Shown here piece by piece: positions 28,738-37,897 of a DNA stretch of 64,000 nt. Position numbers and translations under genes: made by a program. The notes below the pieces were generated by a model, which saw only the letters and a list, made by a program, of their open reading frames with translations, ran no database searches and was not told the DNA's origin. Location of the stretch: the NCBI RefSeq assembly GCF_011290505.1, contig NZ_JAANPV010000008.1, positions 62,001-126,000 on the forward strand, in the 5' to 3' direction. Each line of letters opens with the position of its first letter. Within the stretch, counting starts at the first letter, position 1. Origin of the DNA: Paenalcaligenes suwonensis. GTDB lineage: Bacteria > Pseudomonadota > Gammaproteobacteria > Burkholderiales > Burkholderiaceae_B.

Positions 28738-30066
28738 TTAGTTAGCGGTAATCGGTTCAAACACAGCGATAGATTCCACGTGTGCCGTATGCGGGAACAT
28801 GTTCAATACCCCTGCGTTCAACATGCGGTAACCACCCTCTTTGAGCAATATGCCTGCGTCGCGCGCCAAGGTGGCGGGATTACAGGACACATACACAATA
28901 CGTTTTGGTTTTTCGTGAGGCTGTAATTCGCTTAACGCTTGCGCCACAGCCTGCGCACCGTCACGTGGTGGGTCAATTAGGATGCGATCAAAATAGCCCA
29001 ATTTACGCAGCCATTCTACGTCTACCTCAAACAGGTTCAAGGTGGTAAAGCTGGCTTTGTCTTGTAAGCTGTGTTGTGCTGCGGCTTCACCTGCGCGCTT
29101 AGTCAAGGTGGAGCTACCTTCAATACCCACCACCTCAGACGCGATGCGCGCCAATGGCAAGCTGAAGTTACCCAAACCACAGAACAAGTCGGCCACACGC
29201 TCGCCTTCTTGAATCTGCAGCAGGTTCAAGGCCAAACGAATCAAGCTACGGTTAATGCTGGGGTTCACCTGCGTGAAGTCTGCCGGTTTAAAGGGCATAC
29301 GCAAGTCGTAATCGGGCAAATCGTAGTACAAGCTGTCTTCGTCTTCGCGCTCCAAGGGATGCATGGTTTCTGGCCCCTTGGGTTGCAGCCACCAGCTCAC
29401 GTTATAGCGTTTAGCAAAGTCACGTAGCAGTTGTATATCGTTGTCTTGCAAAGGTTCTATATGACGCAAGGCTAACGACAAACAATCTTCCCCAACAGAC
29501 ACTTCGATCTGCGGAATACGGTGCGGGATGGACATGGCGCTGATCAGCTCGCGCAGCGGCAGCAACAAAGCCGACACTTGCGGTGGCAAAATACGACATT
29601 CGGCCATATCTACCACGTAATGACTGCCTTTTTCCCTAAAGCCCACCAAAGCAGTGCCTTTTTTCATCACATTACGCACTGATAAGCGCGCACGATGACG
29701 ATACTGCCAATACGGGCCATGCATAGGGGCCAAATAGCTTTCAGCTTTAACGCCACCAATGTGTCCTAAGGCATCTTCTAACACGCGCTGCTTCACCGCT
29801 ACTTGCGCGGCGGGCTGCAGGTGCTGCATGGCACAACCGCCACACACACCAAAGCTAGGACAGGGAGGTGTTTGCCGCTGTGGTGACTGTGTCAACAACT
29901 GCACGACACGGGCTTTGTCATAGGATGACTTGCTGCGTACGTTTTCCACTAACGCGCGTTCACCTGGCAATACACCATCTACAAATACCACTTTCCCCTC
30001 GTAGTGGCCTACACCACGTCCCTCAATATCCAGGGACTCTATTTCCAACTCGTATGCTGTTGTCAT
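28738..30066 (-). CDS. rlmD: 23S rRNA (uracil-1939-C5)-methyltransferase
   Basis: A 442-residue enzyme. It has an N-terminal TRAM domain, the 4Fe-4S cysteine set (CPSFGVCGGCAMQHL plus an upstream region), SAM motif VADLFCGLGNFSLPLA, catalytic Cys in VYVSCNPATLARD, and general base Glu in AHVESIAVFE. It makes m5U1939. It lies directly after nlpD, where rpoS is normally found in related genomes. Confidence 0.94.
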   Translation of the reverse strand: MTTAYELEIESLDIEGRGVGHYEGKVVFVDGVLPGERALVENVRSKSSYDKARVVQLLTQSPQRQTPPCPSFGVCGGCAMQHLQPAAQVAVKQRVLEDALGHIGGVKAESYLAPMHGPYWQYRHRARLSVRNVMKKGTALVGFREKGSHYVVDMAECRILPPQVSALLLPLRELISAMSIPHRIPQIEVSVGEDCLSLALRHIEPLQDNDIQLLRDFAKRYNVSWWLQPKGPETMHPLEREDEDSLYYDLPDYDLRMPFKPADFTQVNPSINRSLIRLALNLLQIQEGERVADLFCGLGNFSLPLARIASEVVGIEGSSTLTKRAGEAAAQHSLQDKASFTTLNLFEVDVEWLRKLGYFDRILIDPPRDGAQAVAQALSELQPHEKPKRIVYVSCNPATLARDAGILLKEGGYRMLNAGVLNMFPHTAHVESIAVFEPITAN

Positions 30067-30151
30067 GAAGATGTCTAAATTAAAAATGCGCTACCTGTAC
30101 AAAACAAGCAGCGCATTCGTTGTACGTTATGCCAGTAGGCTGAAAATCATA

Positions 30152-31000
30152 TCAGCGTGCGGGCAGATATGCCAGAGGATTGACCGGTGTCCCCCTACGG
30201 CGAATCTCGAAATGCAAACGTGGGGAGGTTGTATCGCTTTCACCCAAGGATGCAATCGTTTGGCCTTTTTTCACTTCGTCGCCAGTTTTCACTGACAGTT
30301 TTTCGTTGTGCGCATAGGCAGTAATAAAGCCGTTGCTATGACCCAGCAAAATCAGGTTACCCAAACCACGTACGCCATTACCGGCATACATCACTTTACC
30401 GTCAGCGGCGGCACGGATAGGATCGCCGATACTACCGGACAGATCTATACCTTTAGTTGCGGTGGTAAAGGACTGAATGACTGGACCATTTGCAGGCCAG
30501 CCCCATGATACCAAATTGGCATCACTGGCTTTTTGCACGGTACCTGTAGCAGCAGGCGTCGTCGTTGTGCCGCTGGTAGGCGGTACTTGTGTAGCAGGTG
30601 TAGGCTGTGTAGTGACCTGCGCAGGCGTAACGGGTGTAGTCACGGCAACTTGTGTGCTTGCACCTTCACCCAACTGCAATATCTGCCCTACGCGCAACTG
30701 TGAAGGATCAGTAATGTTGTTGATACGTGTCAGGTTTGCCAAACTCATGCCATGAGCTTGTGCAATTTTATACAAGGTATCACCTGCTTTAACTTCGTAG
30801 GTGCCGCCTGCAGAACGTGTGGCTGGTGTGGAGCTTACAGGACCACCTGCAGAGCCATCCACTATAGGCGCCCTATCCATTCTGGAAGCACAACCTGCCA
30901 ACACCACTGACAATAAGACAACACTGACTACACTACGGCTTGCCGACTTGCTCAAGCCATTTTCAGCAACGGCCATTAACCCACCGCCTGAATGCTGCAT
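30152..31000 (-). CDS. nlpD: LysM/M23 lipoprotein NlpD
   Basis: A 282-residue protein. A signal sequence ends in lipobox VLAGC (Cys about residue 37), followed by one LysM repeat (YEVKAGDTLYKIAQAHGMS), a Thr/Pro/Val-rich linker, and a C-terminal LytM domain. The LytM domain lacks the full zinc set: the first motif reads GIDLSGSIGD where peptidases have HxGxD. It is therefore a non-catalytic amidase activator, as NlpD is known to be. AGGAG stands before the ATG at 31000. It is part of surE-pcm-nlpD. Confidence 0.92.
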   Translation of the reverse strand: MQHSGGGLMAVAENGLSKSASRSVVSVVLLSVVLAGCASRMDRAPIVDGSAGGPVSSTPATRSAGGTYEVKAGDTLYKIAQAHGMSLANLTRINNITDPSQLRVGQILQLGEGASTQVAVTTPVTPAQVTTQPTPATQVPPTSGTTTTPAATGTVQKASDANLVSWGWPANGPVIQSFTTATKGIDLSGSIGDPIRAAADGKVMYAGNGVRGLGNLILLGHSNGFITAYAHNEKLSVKTGDEVKKGQTIASLGESDTTSPRLHFEIRRRGTPVNPLAYLPAR

Positions 31001-31018
31001 AATACTCTCCTGAGTTTT

Positions 31019-31843
31019 TTAAAGCTGAGTACCTGCACGTAACGGAACAAAACGCACGGACTCAAGTTCCTTGCGTTGCCACGTCGTCATACTGGTACGC
31101 TCAATCAATACTAATCGTTGTGTGGCAGAACCTTCGGGAGCGATCAAACGCCCACCTACAGCTAGCTGCTCTAGTAGCGTCTGCGGTATTTTTAACCCGG
31201 CAGCCGCCACAATAATTCCATCAAACGGCGCGGCATGGGGAGCCCCCAACATACCGTCCGCAAAGCTTAACCTTACCCTACTGGTTAAGCTTAAATCACG
31301 CATTTTAATACGAGCGAGGTCGTATAGTCCTTGAATACGCTCTATGGCATACACTTCGTTGGCTAATTGGGCGAGCACAGCGGTTTGGTAACCGCAGCCA
31401 GCACCCACTTCTAGCACTTTTGTAGGAACGCGTATTTCGCACAAGGTAGCAATCATACGTGCTACCACCCAAGGTTGCGAAATTGTTTGTGCATAGCCTA
31501 TAGGCAGAGCATCGTCTTCATAGGCCCGGCTTGCCAAGCCCTCATCGACGAACAAATGACGTGGCACAGCCATCATGGCTTGCAGTACGCGCTCGTCGGT
31601 AATGCCTTGCCTACGCAAACGCTCGATCATCATGCCACGCGAACGCTCTGAGTTCAAACCCAGATTTACATTCCTTGCCAGTGTTTCTATAGGTGTACTA
31701 AGCGGCGCACGCAATTGGCCTGGCTGAATGACTTTAGCGTTGCTATTAGAAGTAGTTAAGCCCTTCCCTAATCGAGAACGGCCAAACCTATTCGTCGTGC
31801 CATCAGCCCACGAGAAACGATTGTTATTGGGATTTTTGCTCAT
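31019..31843 (-). CDS. pcm: Protein-L-isoaspartate O-methyltransferase
   Basis: A 274-residue repair methyltransferase acting on isoaspartyl residues. Core motifs are [37 protein letters not shown] (SAM loop) and FDGIIVAAA. The N-terminus is about 65 residues longer than the usual 210-residue enzyme, basic and Asn/Ser rich. The start overlaps surE by 20 bases. An internal start near [10 protein letters not shown] would give the standard length but leaves the operon with a large gap, so I keep the long form. Confidence 0.92.
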   Translation of the reverse strand: MSKNPNNNRFSWADGTTNRFGRSRLGKGLTTSNSNAKVIQPGQLRAPLSTPIETLARNVNLGLNSERSRGMMIERLRRQGITDERVLQAMMAVPRHLFVDEGLASRAYEDDALPIGYAQTISQPWVVARMIATLCEIRVPTKVLEVGAGCGYQTAVLAQLANEVYAIERIQGLYDLARIKMRDLSLTSRVRLSFADGMLGAPHAAPFDGIIVAAAGLKIPQTLLEQLAVGGRLIAPEGSATQRLVLIERTSMTTWQRKELESVRFVPLRAGTQL

Positions 31844-32582
31844 GGTTCACCCAACGTTGCATCGTTTCTATACTGTCGTAACTGGTCAGGTCGAAACGTA
31901 ATGGCGTCAAGGACACAGCCAGATCGGCTACCGCTCCAAAGTCGGTATCACTGGCAGAGTCGCGAATCTTACCCACTGGCCCAATCCAGTACACAGGCTC
32001 ACCATAGGGGGTAGCACTTTTGATGACGGGCTCAGAAGGATGACGTTTACCCAAACGCGTAACACGTGTGCCTTTTAAGGCTTCGTACGGCACGTTAGGA
32101 ATATTTACGTTTAATAACGTGCCTGCGGCCAGCGGCTCGCGTGCTACTTTTTCGACCAAATCGCGGGCGACCCGAGCGGCACTGTCTAGATGGCTCCAGC
32201 CTTTTTCTATCAACGAAAAAGCAATGGACGGAATGCCAAACAAATGCCCTTCCATCGCGGCGGCCACCGTACCCGAATACAAGGTATCGTCACCCATATT
32301 GGCACCATTATTAATACCAGACACGATTAAATCAGGTTTGAAATCGAGCAGACCAGTTAAGGCAATGTGTACGCTATCGGACGGTGTACCGTTCACATAA
32401 TAAAAGCCATTAGAGGCTTGGCGTACAAACAGTGGTCTATTGAGTGTTAACGCATTAGAAGACGCGCTACAGTTGGTTTCTGGTGCCACCACCACCAGTT
32501 CTCCCAAGTTTTTCAAGGCCGCATGCAAGGCTTCAATACCTGCTGCGTTATACCCATCATCATTGGAAATTAGTATTTTCAT
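31824..32582 (-). CDS. surE: 5'/3'-nucleotidase SurE
   Basis: A 252-residue metal-dependent phosphatase of nucleoside monophosphates. The diagnostic N-terminus [16 protein letters not shown] carries the Asp-Asp metal ligands. [19 protein letters not shown] carries the conserved Asn ligand. It is first in the surE-pcm-nlpD operon and diverges from plsY. Confidence 0.95.
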   Translation of the reverse strand: MKILISNDDGYNAAGIEALHAALKNLGELVVVAPETNCSASSNALTLNRPLFVRQASNGFYYVNGTPSDSVHIALTGLLDFKPDLIVSGINNGANMGDDTLYSGTVAAAMEGHLFGIPSIAFSLIEKGWSHLDSAARVARDLVEKVAREPLAAGTLLNVNIPNVPYEALKGTRVTRLGKRHPSEPVIKSATPYGEPVYWIGPVGKIRDSASDTDFGAVADLAVSLTPLRFDLTSYDSIETMQRWVNHEQKSQ

Positions 32583-32706
32583 CTTTCAACCCGAAAAACA
32601 GAGTGAGGCACAGCTCACATTGTACCTGCTGCTTTGGTTTTTTATCATCAAGCCAGTAGAATCACCATTTTAGTATTTTCTTCTTCAACCATTTCCCAAA
32701 ACAACC

Positions 32707-33336
32707 ATGTTACCCAGCGTTATTCTGACCGCTCTTATTGCTTATCTTCTGGGCTCCCTGCCTTTTGCTGTGATTGTCAGCAAGTGTATTGGCTTAGCAG
32801 ATCCGCGCAGCTTCGGCTCTGGTAACCCAGGTGCCACCAACGTTTTACGTACAGGAAACAAAAAAGCCGCGGTCTATACCTTATTGGGCGACATGCTTAA
32901 GGGTGTGGTTGCGGTACTTCTAGCGCAGTATGCCGTGCGTCACTGGGGCCTGTCTACCGGCTTACCGGGCGTCGCTGCACTGGCCGCCTTTCTGGGTCAC
33001 ATCTTCCCCTGCACCTTGAAATTCAAAGGCGGAAAAGGCGTAGCAACGGCTCTAGGCGTACTGTTAGCGCTGAACATTTGGCTGGGTTTACTCACCGCTG
33101 CTACCTGGCTAATCGTCTTCTACGCTAGCCGTTATTCATCCCTCTCTGCGCTGACCGCCGCTGTGCTTAGCCCTATGTACTACTTCCTAGGCGCAGGCAC
33201 CTTATGGCCACTAAACGGTGTGATCGCCTTATGCTTAATTTTAATTTGCGCATTGTTGCTCTGGCGTCACAGTGCCAACATCCGTAGGCTCATTCAAGGC
33301 ACCGAACCTAAAGTGGGTCAGAAGAAAGAACTGTAG
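32707..33336 (+). CDS. plsY: Glycerol-3-phosphate acyltransferase PlsY
   Basis: A 209-residue membrane acyltransferase using acyl-phosphate. Its three conserved cytoplasmic motifs are present: [12 protein letters not shown], a second one around [18 protein letters not shown], and the C-terminal [16 protein letters not shown]. It starts phospholipid synthesis. It converges on tsaD, with a hairpin repeat between them. Confidence 0.95.
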   Translation: MLPSVILTALIAYLLGSLPFAVIVSKCIGLADPRSFGSGNPGATNVLRTGNKKAAVYTLLGDMLKGVVAVLLAQYAVRHWGLSTGLPGVAALAAFLGHIFPCTLKFKGGKGVATALGVLLALNIWLGLLTAATWLIVFYASRYSSLSALTAAVLSPMYYFLGAGTLWPLNGVIALCLILICALLLWRHSANIRRLIQGTEPKVGQKKEL

Positions 33337-33407
33337 GCCCAAGCACCCAGTAAATTGCCCATAAGTCTTTCTGAGACAAATGCAAGAGGCGTCCTTATCT
33401 AAGAAGG

Positions 33408-33524
33408 GGCTGTAAACCTACCACCTTCAGATCGACCGGGGAGGCGGAGGAAAACTTTTTTGATTTGGTGTCTCAAATCACAAAAAGTTGTTCCGCAGTC
33501 CCCCGCATCAGCGATGAATACGGC
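33408..33524. repeat. Dispersed hairpin repeat, type 1, copy A
   Basis: This is a 117-base element between convergent plsY and tsaD. It starts GGCTGTAAACC and ends GATGAATACGGC. The centre is an imperfect palindrome, GATTTG-GTGTCT-CAAATC, extended outward by an A/T-rich stem and GGCGGAGG...CCGCAG. Other copies are at 37018, 49697, 49901 and 61063 (the last inverted). The ends GGCTGTA/TACAGCC of intact copies are an inverted repeat, as in MITE-like elements. Confidence 0.75.
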
Positions 33525-33548
33525 ATTGCACTACTCAGCCATACGCCT

Positions 33549-34595
33549 TTAATACAGCGCCCCCGCCTCACTTAACTCCCACCGCGGGCGTACCGTAAAA
33601 CTAGGATTCTTCAAGTTTTCAGGCAACAAGCCAGCATTTGCCCGCATGGCTGCCGCAAAAGCGATCATGGCACCATTGTCGGTACACAGCGCAACAGGCG
33701 GGAAAAACACCTCGGCTTTAAGCTTCGCTGCCTGAGTCAGCAAACGGTTACGCAGTGGCAAGTTTGCCCCCACACCGCCGGCCACCACCAAACGTTTCAA
33801 GCCTGTTTCTTTAAGCGCACGTATAGCCTTAGCAGCTAACACATCCACAATAGCGGCCTCGGTCCCTGCTGCTAGATTAGCCAGCTGCTCTTCAGGCACC
33901 TCATCGTTGTACTTTACTTTTAGCTCTTTCATTTTCAGCAACACAGCCGTTTTCAAGCCGCTAAAACTGAAATCTAAATCTTTGCTATGCAACATAGGAC
34001 GCGGCAATACTACAGCGTCGGCATTGCCCTTTTGTGCCATGTTAGACAACGCTGGACCACCTGGGTAACCCAAGCCCATCAACTTCGCACTTTTATCAAA
34101 TGCTTCACCCGCTGCATCGTCTAGGGTTTCGCCCAACAGTTCGTATTGGCCTACACCATCTACCCGCATCAATTGGGTATGGCCGCCTGATACCAGCAAA
34201 GCGACAAACGGAAAATCGGGCCTAGGCTCCGCCAACAACGGCGACAACAAATGGCCTTCCAAGTGATGCACAGGAATAGCCGGTAAATCCAACGCCCACG
34301 CGAGGGATCGGGCCACACTAGCCCCCACCAACAACGCCCCTGCCAAACCCGGCCCTGCTGTATACGCAACCGCGTCTATATCGGACAGACTCAAACCCGT
34401 TTGCTCCAACACCTCACGCGTCAGCGGCAAAGCGCGCCGAATGTGGTCTCTGGAAGCGAGTTCAGGCACCACGCCACCGTAATGTTGGTGCATAGCGATT
34501 TGGCTGTGCAGAGCATGGCCTAACAGGCCTTTTTCTGTACAAACTATTGCAACGCCCGTTTCATCGCACGAGCTTTCATAACCGAGTATTTTCAT
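33549..34595 (-). CDS. tsaD: tRNA threonylcarbamoyladenosine transferase TsaD
   Basis: A 348-residue ASKHA-fold protein that makes t6A37 in tRNA with TsaB/E/C. The N-terminus [16 protein letters not shown], the metal-binding HHLEGHL, GGHTQLM, and the C-terminal CTDNGAMIA are all intact. It diverges from the purine permease gene. Confidence 0.96.
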   Translation of the reverse strand: MKILGYESSCDETGVAIVCTEKGLLGHALHSQIAMHQHYGGVVPELASRDHIRRALPLTREVLEQTGLSLSDIDAVAYTAGPGLAGALLVGASVARSLAWALDLPAIPVHHLEGHLLSPLLAEPRPDFPFVALLVSGGHTQLMRVDGVGQYELLGETLDDAAGEAFDKSAKLMGLGYPGGPALSNMAQKGNADAVVLPRPMLHSKDLDFSFSGLKTAVLLKMKELKVKYNDEVPEEQLANLAAGTEAAIVDVLAAKAIRALKETGLKRLVVAGGVGANLPLRNRLLTQAAKLKAEVFFPPVALCTDNGAMIAFAAAMRANAGLLPENLKNPSFTVRPRWELSEAGALY

Positions 34596-34788
34596 AGCTC
34601 ATAATTGTACTGCGAAAGCAGCCCATCCCGCTAAGCTTCTACGTTGAGAGGCATAAGCCTTATCAGCAACTCCGCATGATGATATACCCTGCATTCCCCA
34701 CCACAATGTGTACAAAAGGTCTAAAATCTGCCTCGCAGCAAATTGCTCAGAGCGCAACACACACTATTTATTTCACAGGGGAAGCCTT

Positions 34789-36075
34789 ATGTTTGAACAG
34801 CTATTCAAACTAAGAGAGCATGGAACCAACATCAAAACAGAAATCTTGGCAGGGGTAACCACCTTCCTGACCATGTCGTACATCATTTTTGTGAACCCAG
34901 AGATTCTGTCGTCTACAGGCATGGATCGCAACGCGATTTTCGTTGCAACCTGCGTGGCCGCTATCATTGGTTCGTTGATTATGGCCTTCGTGGCTAACTG
35001 GCCTATTGGTATGGCACCAGGCATGGGGCTAAACGCTTTTTTCGCCTTCACCATCGTAGGTACGTTAGGCTTTACATGGCAACAAGCCCTAGGTGCGGTA
35101 TTTATTTCGGGGATTATCTTCCTGATTCTTACCGTCTCAGGCATACGTAGCTGGATCGTAGACGGCATACCCCGTTCGTTACGATCCGCCATTGTTGCCG
35201 GTATTGGTTTGTTCCTTGGCTTAATTGCCCTGTCCAATGCACAGATTGTGGTGGCTCACCCAGCCACCAAAGTAGGTTTGGGTAACCTAACTGAACCTGC
35301 CGTGCTCTACGCTGTGCTAGGTTTCTTCATTATTGCCGCACTGGATGCACTGAAAGTACGTGGCGCCATTCTGATTGGTATTTTGGTCATCACCTTGCTG
35401 TCCATTCAACTGGGCCACAGCGAGTACCATGGCTTGGTATCTATGCCACCTAGCATTGCACCTACTTTCTTGCAGTTAGACATCATGGGCGCACTGTCCA
35501 TGGGGGTAGTGCATGTGATTCTGGTGTTGGTACTGGTAGAGATCTTTGACGCTACCGGCACCATGATTGGTGTAGCAAAACGCGCCAACTTACTGCCAGA
35601 AGGCAAACCTAACCGCTTGAACCGCGCGCTGTTGGCTGACAGTACCGCTATTGTCGCGGGTTCTATGATTGGTACTAGCAGTACAACTGCCTACGTAGAA
35701 AGCGCCGCTGGCGTACAAGCCGGTGGCCGCACAGGGATGACCGCCTTGGTTATCGCCGCCATGTTCTTGCTGGCATTGTTCTTCTCGCCTTTGGCTGGTG
35801 TAGTACCGGCCTACGCCACTGCTCCTGCACTGCTGTATGTAGCGTGTTTGATGTTGCGTGAGTTGGGCGATATTGACTGGAATGATGTTACCGAAGCCGC
35901 TCCTGCCGCCCTAACTGCTCTAGCCATGCCCTTTACATACTCCATTGCAAACGGCTTGGCATTTGGCTTCATCAGCTACGTTGTAATCAAGACCATTACG
36001 GGTAAATTCCGTGACATGCACCCTGCTACCATCATTGTGGCAGTGCTATTTATTGCGAAGTACACCTTCGAATAA
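34789..36075 (+). CDS. NCS2-family (AzgA-type) guanine/hypoxanthine permease
   Basis: The carrier is 428 residues from the ATG at 34789, which follows CAGGGGAAG. The frame is open to 34708, but homologues start at MFEQLFKLREHGT. TEILAGVTTFLTMSYIIFV is the hallmark N-terminal segment of AzgA/GhxP permeases. MAPGMGLNAFFAF, the segment EIFDATGTMIGVAKRA, and GTSSTTAYVESAAG follow. It imports adenine, guanine or hypoxanthine with protons. No purine riboswitch was recognised upstream. Confidence 0.92.
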   Translation: MFEQLFKLREHGTNIKTEILAGVTTFLTMSYIIFVNPEILSSTGMDRNAIFVATCVAAIIGSLIMAFVANWPIGMAPGMGLNAFFAFTIVGTLGFTWQQALGAVFISGIIFLILTVSGIRSWIVDGIPRSLRSAIVAGIGLFLGLIALSNAQIVVAHPATKVGLGNLTEPAVLYAVLGFFIIAALDALKVRGAILIGILVITLLSIQLGHSEYHGLVSMPPSIAPTFLQLDIMGALSMGVVHVILVLVLVEIFDATGTMIGVAKRANLLPEGKPNRLNRALLADSTAIVAGSMIGTSSTTAYVESAAGVQAGGRTGMTALVIAAMFLLALFFSPLAGVVPAYATAPALLYVACLMLRELGDIDWNDVTEAAPAALTALAMPFTYSIANGLAFGFISYVVIKTITGKFRDMHPATIIVAVLFIAKYTFE

Positions 36076-36097
36076 ATCGCGTATTTTGTAGTCGCTA

Positions 36098-36132
36098 ACG
36101 GCAACAGAAGCTTATATTCTGTTGCCGTTTTT
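36098..36132 (+). terminator. Intrinsic terminator of the purine permease gene
   Basis: ACGGCAACAGAA and TTCTGTTGCCGT form a perfect 12-bp stem with a 7-base loop, followed by TTTTTG. Strong. Confidence 0.9.
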
Positions 36133-36230
36133 GTAACTACAGAGCGTTGCAATAGCACTTAAACGCGCTACACTGACAGTTCACTCACTGTCCCAGCGAC
36201 TGTTTGCTCTCTTTTTAGAAGGTCCGGCTC

Positions 36231-36608
36231 ATGAGCACTGTAGAACTCACGCAAAATACTTTTCAAGCCAGTATCGAAGGTGAAAAGCCTCTGATTATCG
36301 ATTTCTGGGCGCCATGGTGTGGCCCTTGCCGCCAATTTGGCCCAACCTTTGAAAAGGTTTCCGAAAAACACGACGATATTGTTTTCGCCAAAGTAAATAC
36401 GGAAGAAGAGCAGGAATTAGCCGCTGCATTGCGTATTCGCTCTATCCCTACCATCATGGTATTTCGCGAACGCGTACTGCTATTTTCCCACTCTGGTGCT
36501 CTGTCTGAGTCTCAGTTGGAAGAATTAGTTTCTCAAGTAAAAGCCGTAGACATGCAGCAAGTGCATGCCGAAATTGCGGATCAGCAAAAACAGGCTCCTG
36601 ACGCCTAA
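36231..36608 (+). CDS. Thioredoxin-family protein
   Basis: A 125-residue thioredoxin with active site WCGPC in DFWAPWCGPCRQFGP, then KVNTEEEQELAAALRIRSIPTIMVF with the cis-Pro. It is slightly longer than TrxA through a C-terminal Gln-rich tail. No signal peptide is seen, so it is a cytoplasmic disulfide reductase. It may be a TrxC-like or accessory thioredoxin without the Zn domain. Confidence 0.9.
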   Translation: MSTVELTQNTFQASIEGEKPLIIDFWAPWCGPCRQFGPTFEKVSEKHDDIVFAKVNTEEEQELAAALRIRSIPTIMVFRERVLLFSHSGALSESQLEELVSQVKAVDMQQVHAEIADQQKQAPDA

Positions 36609-36618
36609 GTATGCTTGA

Positions 36619-36646
36619 AAACCGCTTGGATGACTTCAAGCGGTTT
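36619..36646 (+). terminator. Hairpin after the thioredoxin gene
   Basis: AAACCGCTTG and CAAGCGGTTT form a 10-bp stem with an 8-base loop, 11 bases after the stop codon. The tail CAGACTTTCC is only weakly T-rich, so termination may be partial. Confidence 0.55.
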
Positions 36647-36700
36647 CAGACTTTCCCCCTATTTCATTCTTATCGCGCAGAAGCGTGGCTATAGTTGTGT

Positions 36701-36905
36701 GTGGGTGCAAAGCCCGCTTAGCAACGACTGGCTGACGTAGCCTCCAACGAAGGTAATGAGTGTCAAAGCCCGCCTACTAACGACTGGGCTGCATTAGCCT
36801 AAGGCTGCGAAAGTATTTTTTTATTTGAGACACCAAATAAAAAAATACTTCCATCCGCCTTTCCTCCAACGCTTGCCACGGTCTTTGCTTTGGTAGTTGC
36901 TGAGA
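36701..36905. repeat. Dispersed hairpin repeat, type 2, copy C with flanking direct repeats
   Basis: The core is AAGTATTTTTTTATTTG, AGACAC, CAAATAAAAAAATACTT at 36811-36850: a perfect 17-bp inverted repeat with a 6-base loop. Read on the minus strand, its loop region GGTGTCTCAAAT matches the type 1 elements. Upstream are two imperfect direct repeats of about 35 bases (each AAAGCCCGC...ACGACTG...GTAGCCT or ATTAGCCT). The downstream TTTGGTAGTTGCTG also recurs at the 49.4-kb copy. No gene is seen here. Confidence 0.75.
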
Positions 36906-37017
36906 GTAATGAGCCTTTCTGAAATAGCTAAAGGTGTGCTTGCTGAAACACTGAGTGAGACTGCACAGCAGGCAGAAAGTGATGCAATGAATGCCTAATC
37001 ACTGCCACATAAGAAAG

Positions 37018-37137
37018 GGCTGTACACCTACCAGTAACAGCATGCTCAGGGGGGCGGAGAGAAAATTTTTTTGATTTGGTTTCTCAAATCACAAAAAATT
37101 CTTCTGCAGCTCCCCAGCGAGTGCGATGGATACAGCC
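37018..37137. repeat. Dispersed hairpin repeat, type 1, copy D
   Basis: A 120-base element starting GGCTGTACACCTACC and ending GATACAGCC, with central GATTTGGTTTCTCAAATC. It lies 150 bases from copy C in the gap between the thioredoxin gene and a convergent MarR gene. It is the same family as 33408, 49697 and 49901. The rest of the 36609-37263 gap carries no supported ORF. Confidence 0.75.
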
Positions 37138-37263
37138 GTTACCCTGAGCCAGCATGACGAGCAAAAGCCCACTCATCGTTAACCTATATCACGAACAAAA
37201 CCGTGCGCGTGCGATGAATGCCGTCAGCCTCCAGCGTATGCAATGAACACAGCCGCTACTACA

Positions 37264-37719
37264 TCAATCCTCGCTACGCGTCTCTGCAATCAAACTACGC
37301 AGTGTATCTTTCAGCATATCAATATCCAGCGGCTGCAAACGTCGAATCACCTCAGACTCATGATGCTTAGCCTCTTGGATCAGCCCCGAAATAAGCACCT
37401 GGCCCTCTTCCGTAATTTCTACTAAGGTCACACGCCTGTCGCCCGAATGCGGAACGCGGCAGATATACCCTGCCCCCACCATTTTATCGACCACACGCGT
37501 CACCGTAGGCTGCTTACTCGTTGCGATACGCGCCAAATGCCCCACGCTTACCACGCCAGCCCCCGACAACGTAGACAGCACACGCCACTCGGTAATAGAC
37601 AAGCCCTTCTTAAGTACGACTTGGTGGAATTCGGTGGAGATAATTAGGCTAGCCTGAGCCAACAAAGCGGGTAAATAATCATCAACGAATACAAATTTAT
37701 CTGCTGTAGGGGCGGTCAT
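37264..37719 (-). CDS. MarR-family transcriptional regulator (first of two)
   Basis: A 151-residue winged-HTH regulator: LSITEWRVLSTLSGAG, helix region GHLARIATSKQPTVTRVVDKMV, wing SGDRRVTLVEITEEG. It diverges from the IorA-like gene across 178 bases, so it is likely a regulator of the catabolic locus. An 8-bp inverted repeat lies 20 bases upstream of its start. MarR regulators usually repress until an aromatic ligand binds. The ligand here would be the pathway substrate or an intermediate (inference). Confidence 0.88.
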   Translation of the reverse strand: MTAPTADKFVFVDDYLPALLAQASLIISTEFHQVVLKKGLSITEWRVLSTLSGAGVVSVGHLARIATSKQPTVTRVVDKMVGAGYICRVPHSGDRRVTLVEITEEGQVLISGLIQEAKHHESEVIRRLQPLDIDMLKDTLRSLIAETRSED

Positions 37720-37739
37720 TACGTGGCCAATAGAGTCAA

Positions 37740-37765
37740 AAAGTTTGCCTAATATACCAAACTTT
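37740..37765. promoter_or_regulatory. Candidate MarR operator (AAAGTTTG-N10-CAAACTTT)
   Basis: A perfect 8-bp inverted repeat with a 10-base A/T-rich spacer sits immediately upstream of the first marR gene, in its divergent promoter region with the IorA-like gene. Size and position suit an autoregulatory MarR site. Confidence 0.5.
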
Positions 37766-37824
37766 GCGCCGACGCCCGGTTTACCCCTTAAACCCTATCA
37801 GGGAAAACCATCACAAATAATATA

Positions 37825-37837
37825 TTGAGAACTAAAC
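37825..37837. promoter_or_regulatory. Candidate common operator, site 1 (TTGA-GAAC-TAAAC)
   Basis: This is one mismatch from the TTTA-N4-TAAAC inverted repeat found upstream of four other units of the locus. It lies 60 bases before the ATG of the IorA-like gene. Confidence 0.45.
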
Positions 37838-37897
37838 ATATTCATATGAAAATAATAATATTCCAATATACATAAGCAGTACCACAAGGAGGACACG

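Noticed and set aside
34708-34788. Upstream extension of the purine permease frame
   Set aside because: Residues unlike the family and Cys-rich; a clear ribosome site precedes the ATG at 34789.
34596-34788. Purine riboswitch before the purine permease
   Set aside because: No conserved purine-aptamer loops recognised.
36701-36810. Possible CRISPR-like direct repeats
   Set aside because: Only two imperfect units with no regular spacers or cas genes; better explained as flanks of the type 2 hairpin element.
36609-37263. Possible small genes or tRNA in the long gap
   Set aside because: No cloverleaf, no ORF with a ribosome site and family resemblance; the space is filled by repeats.
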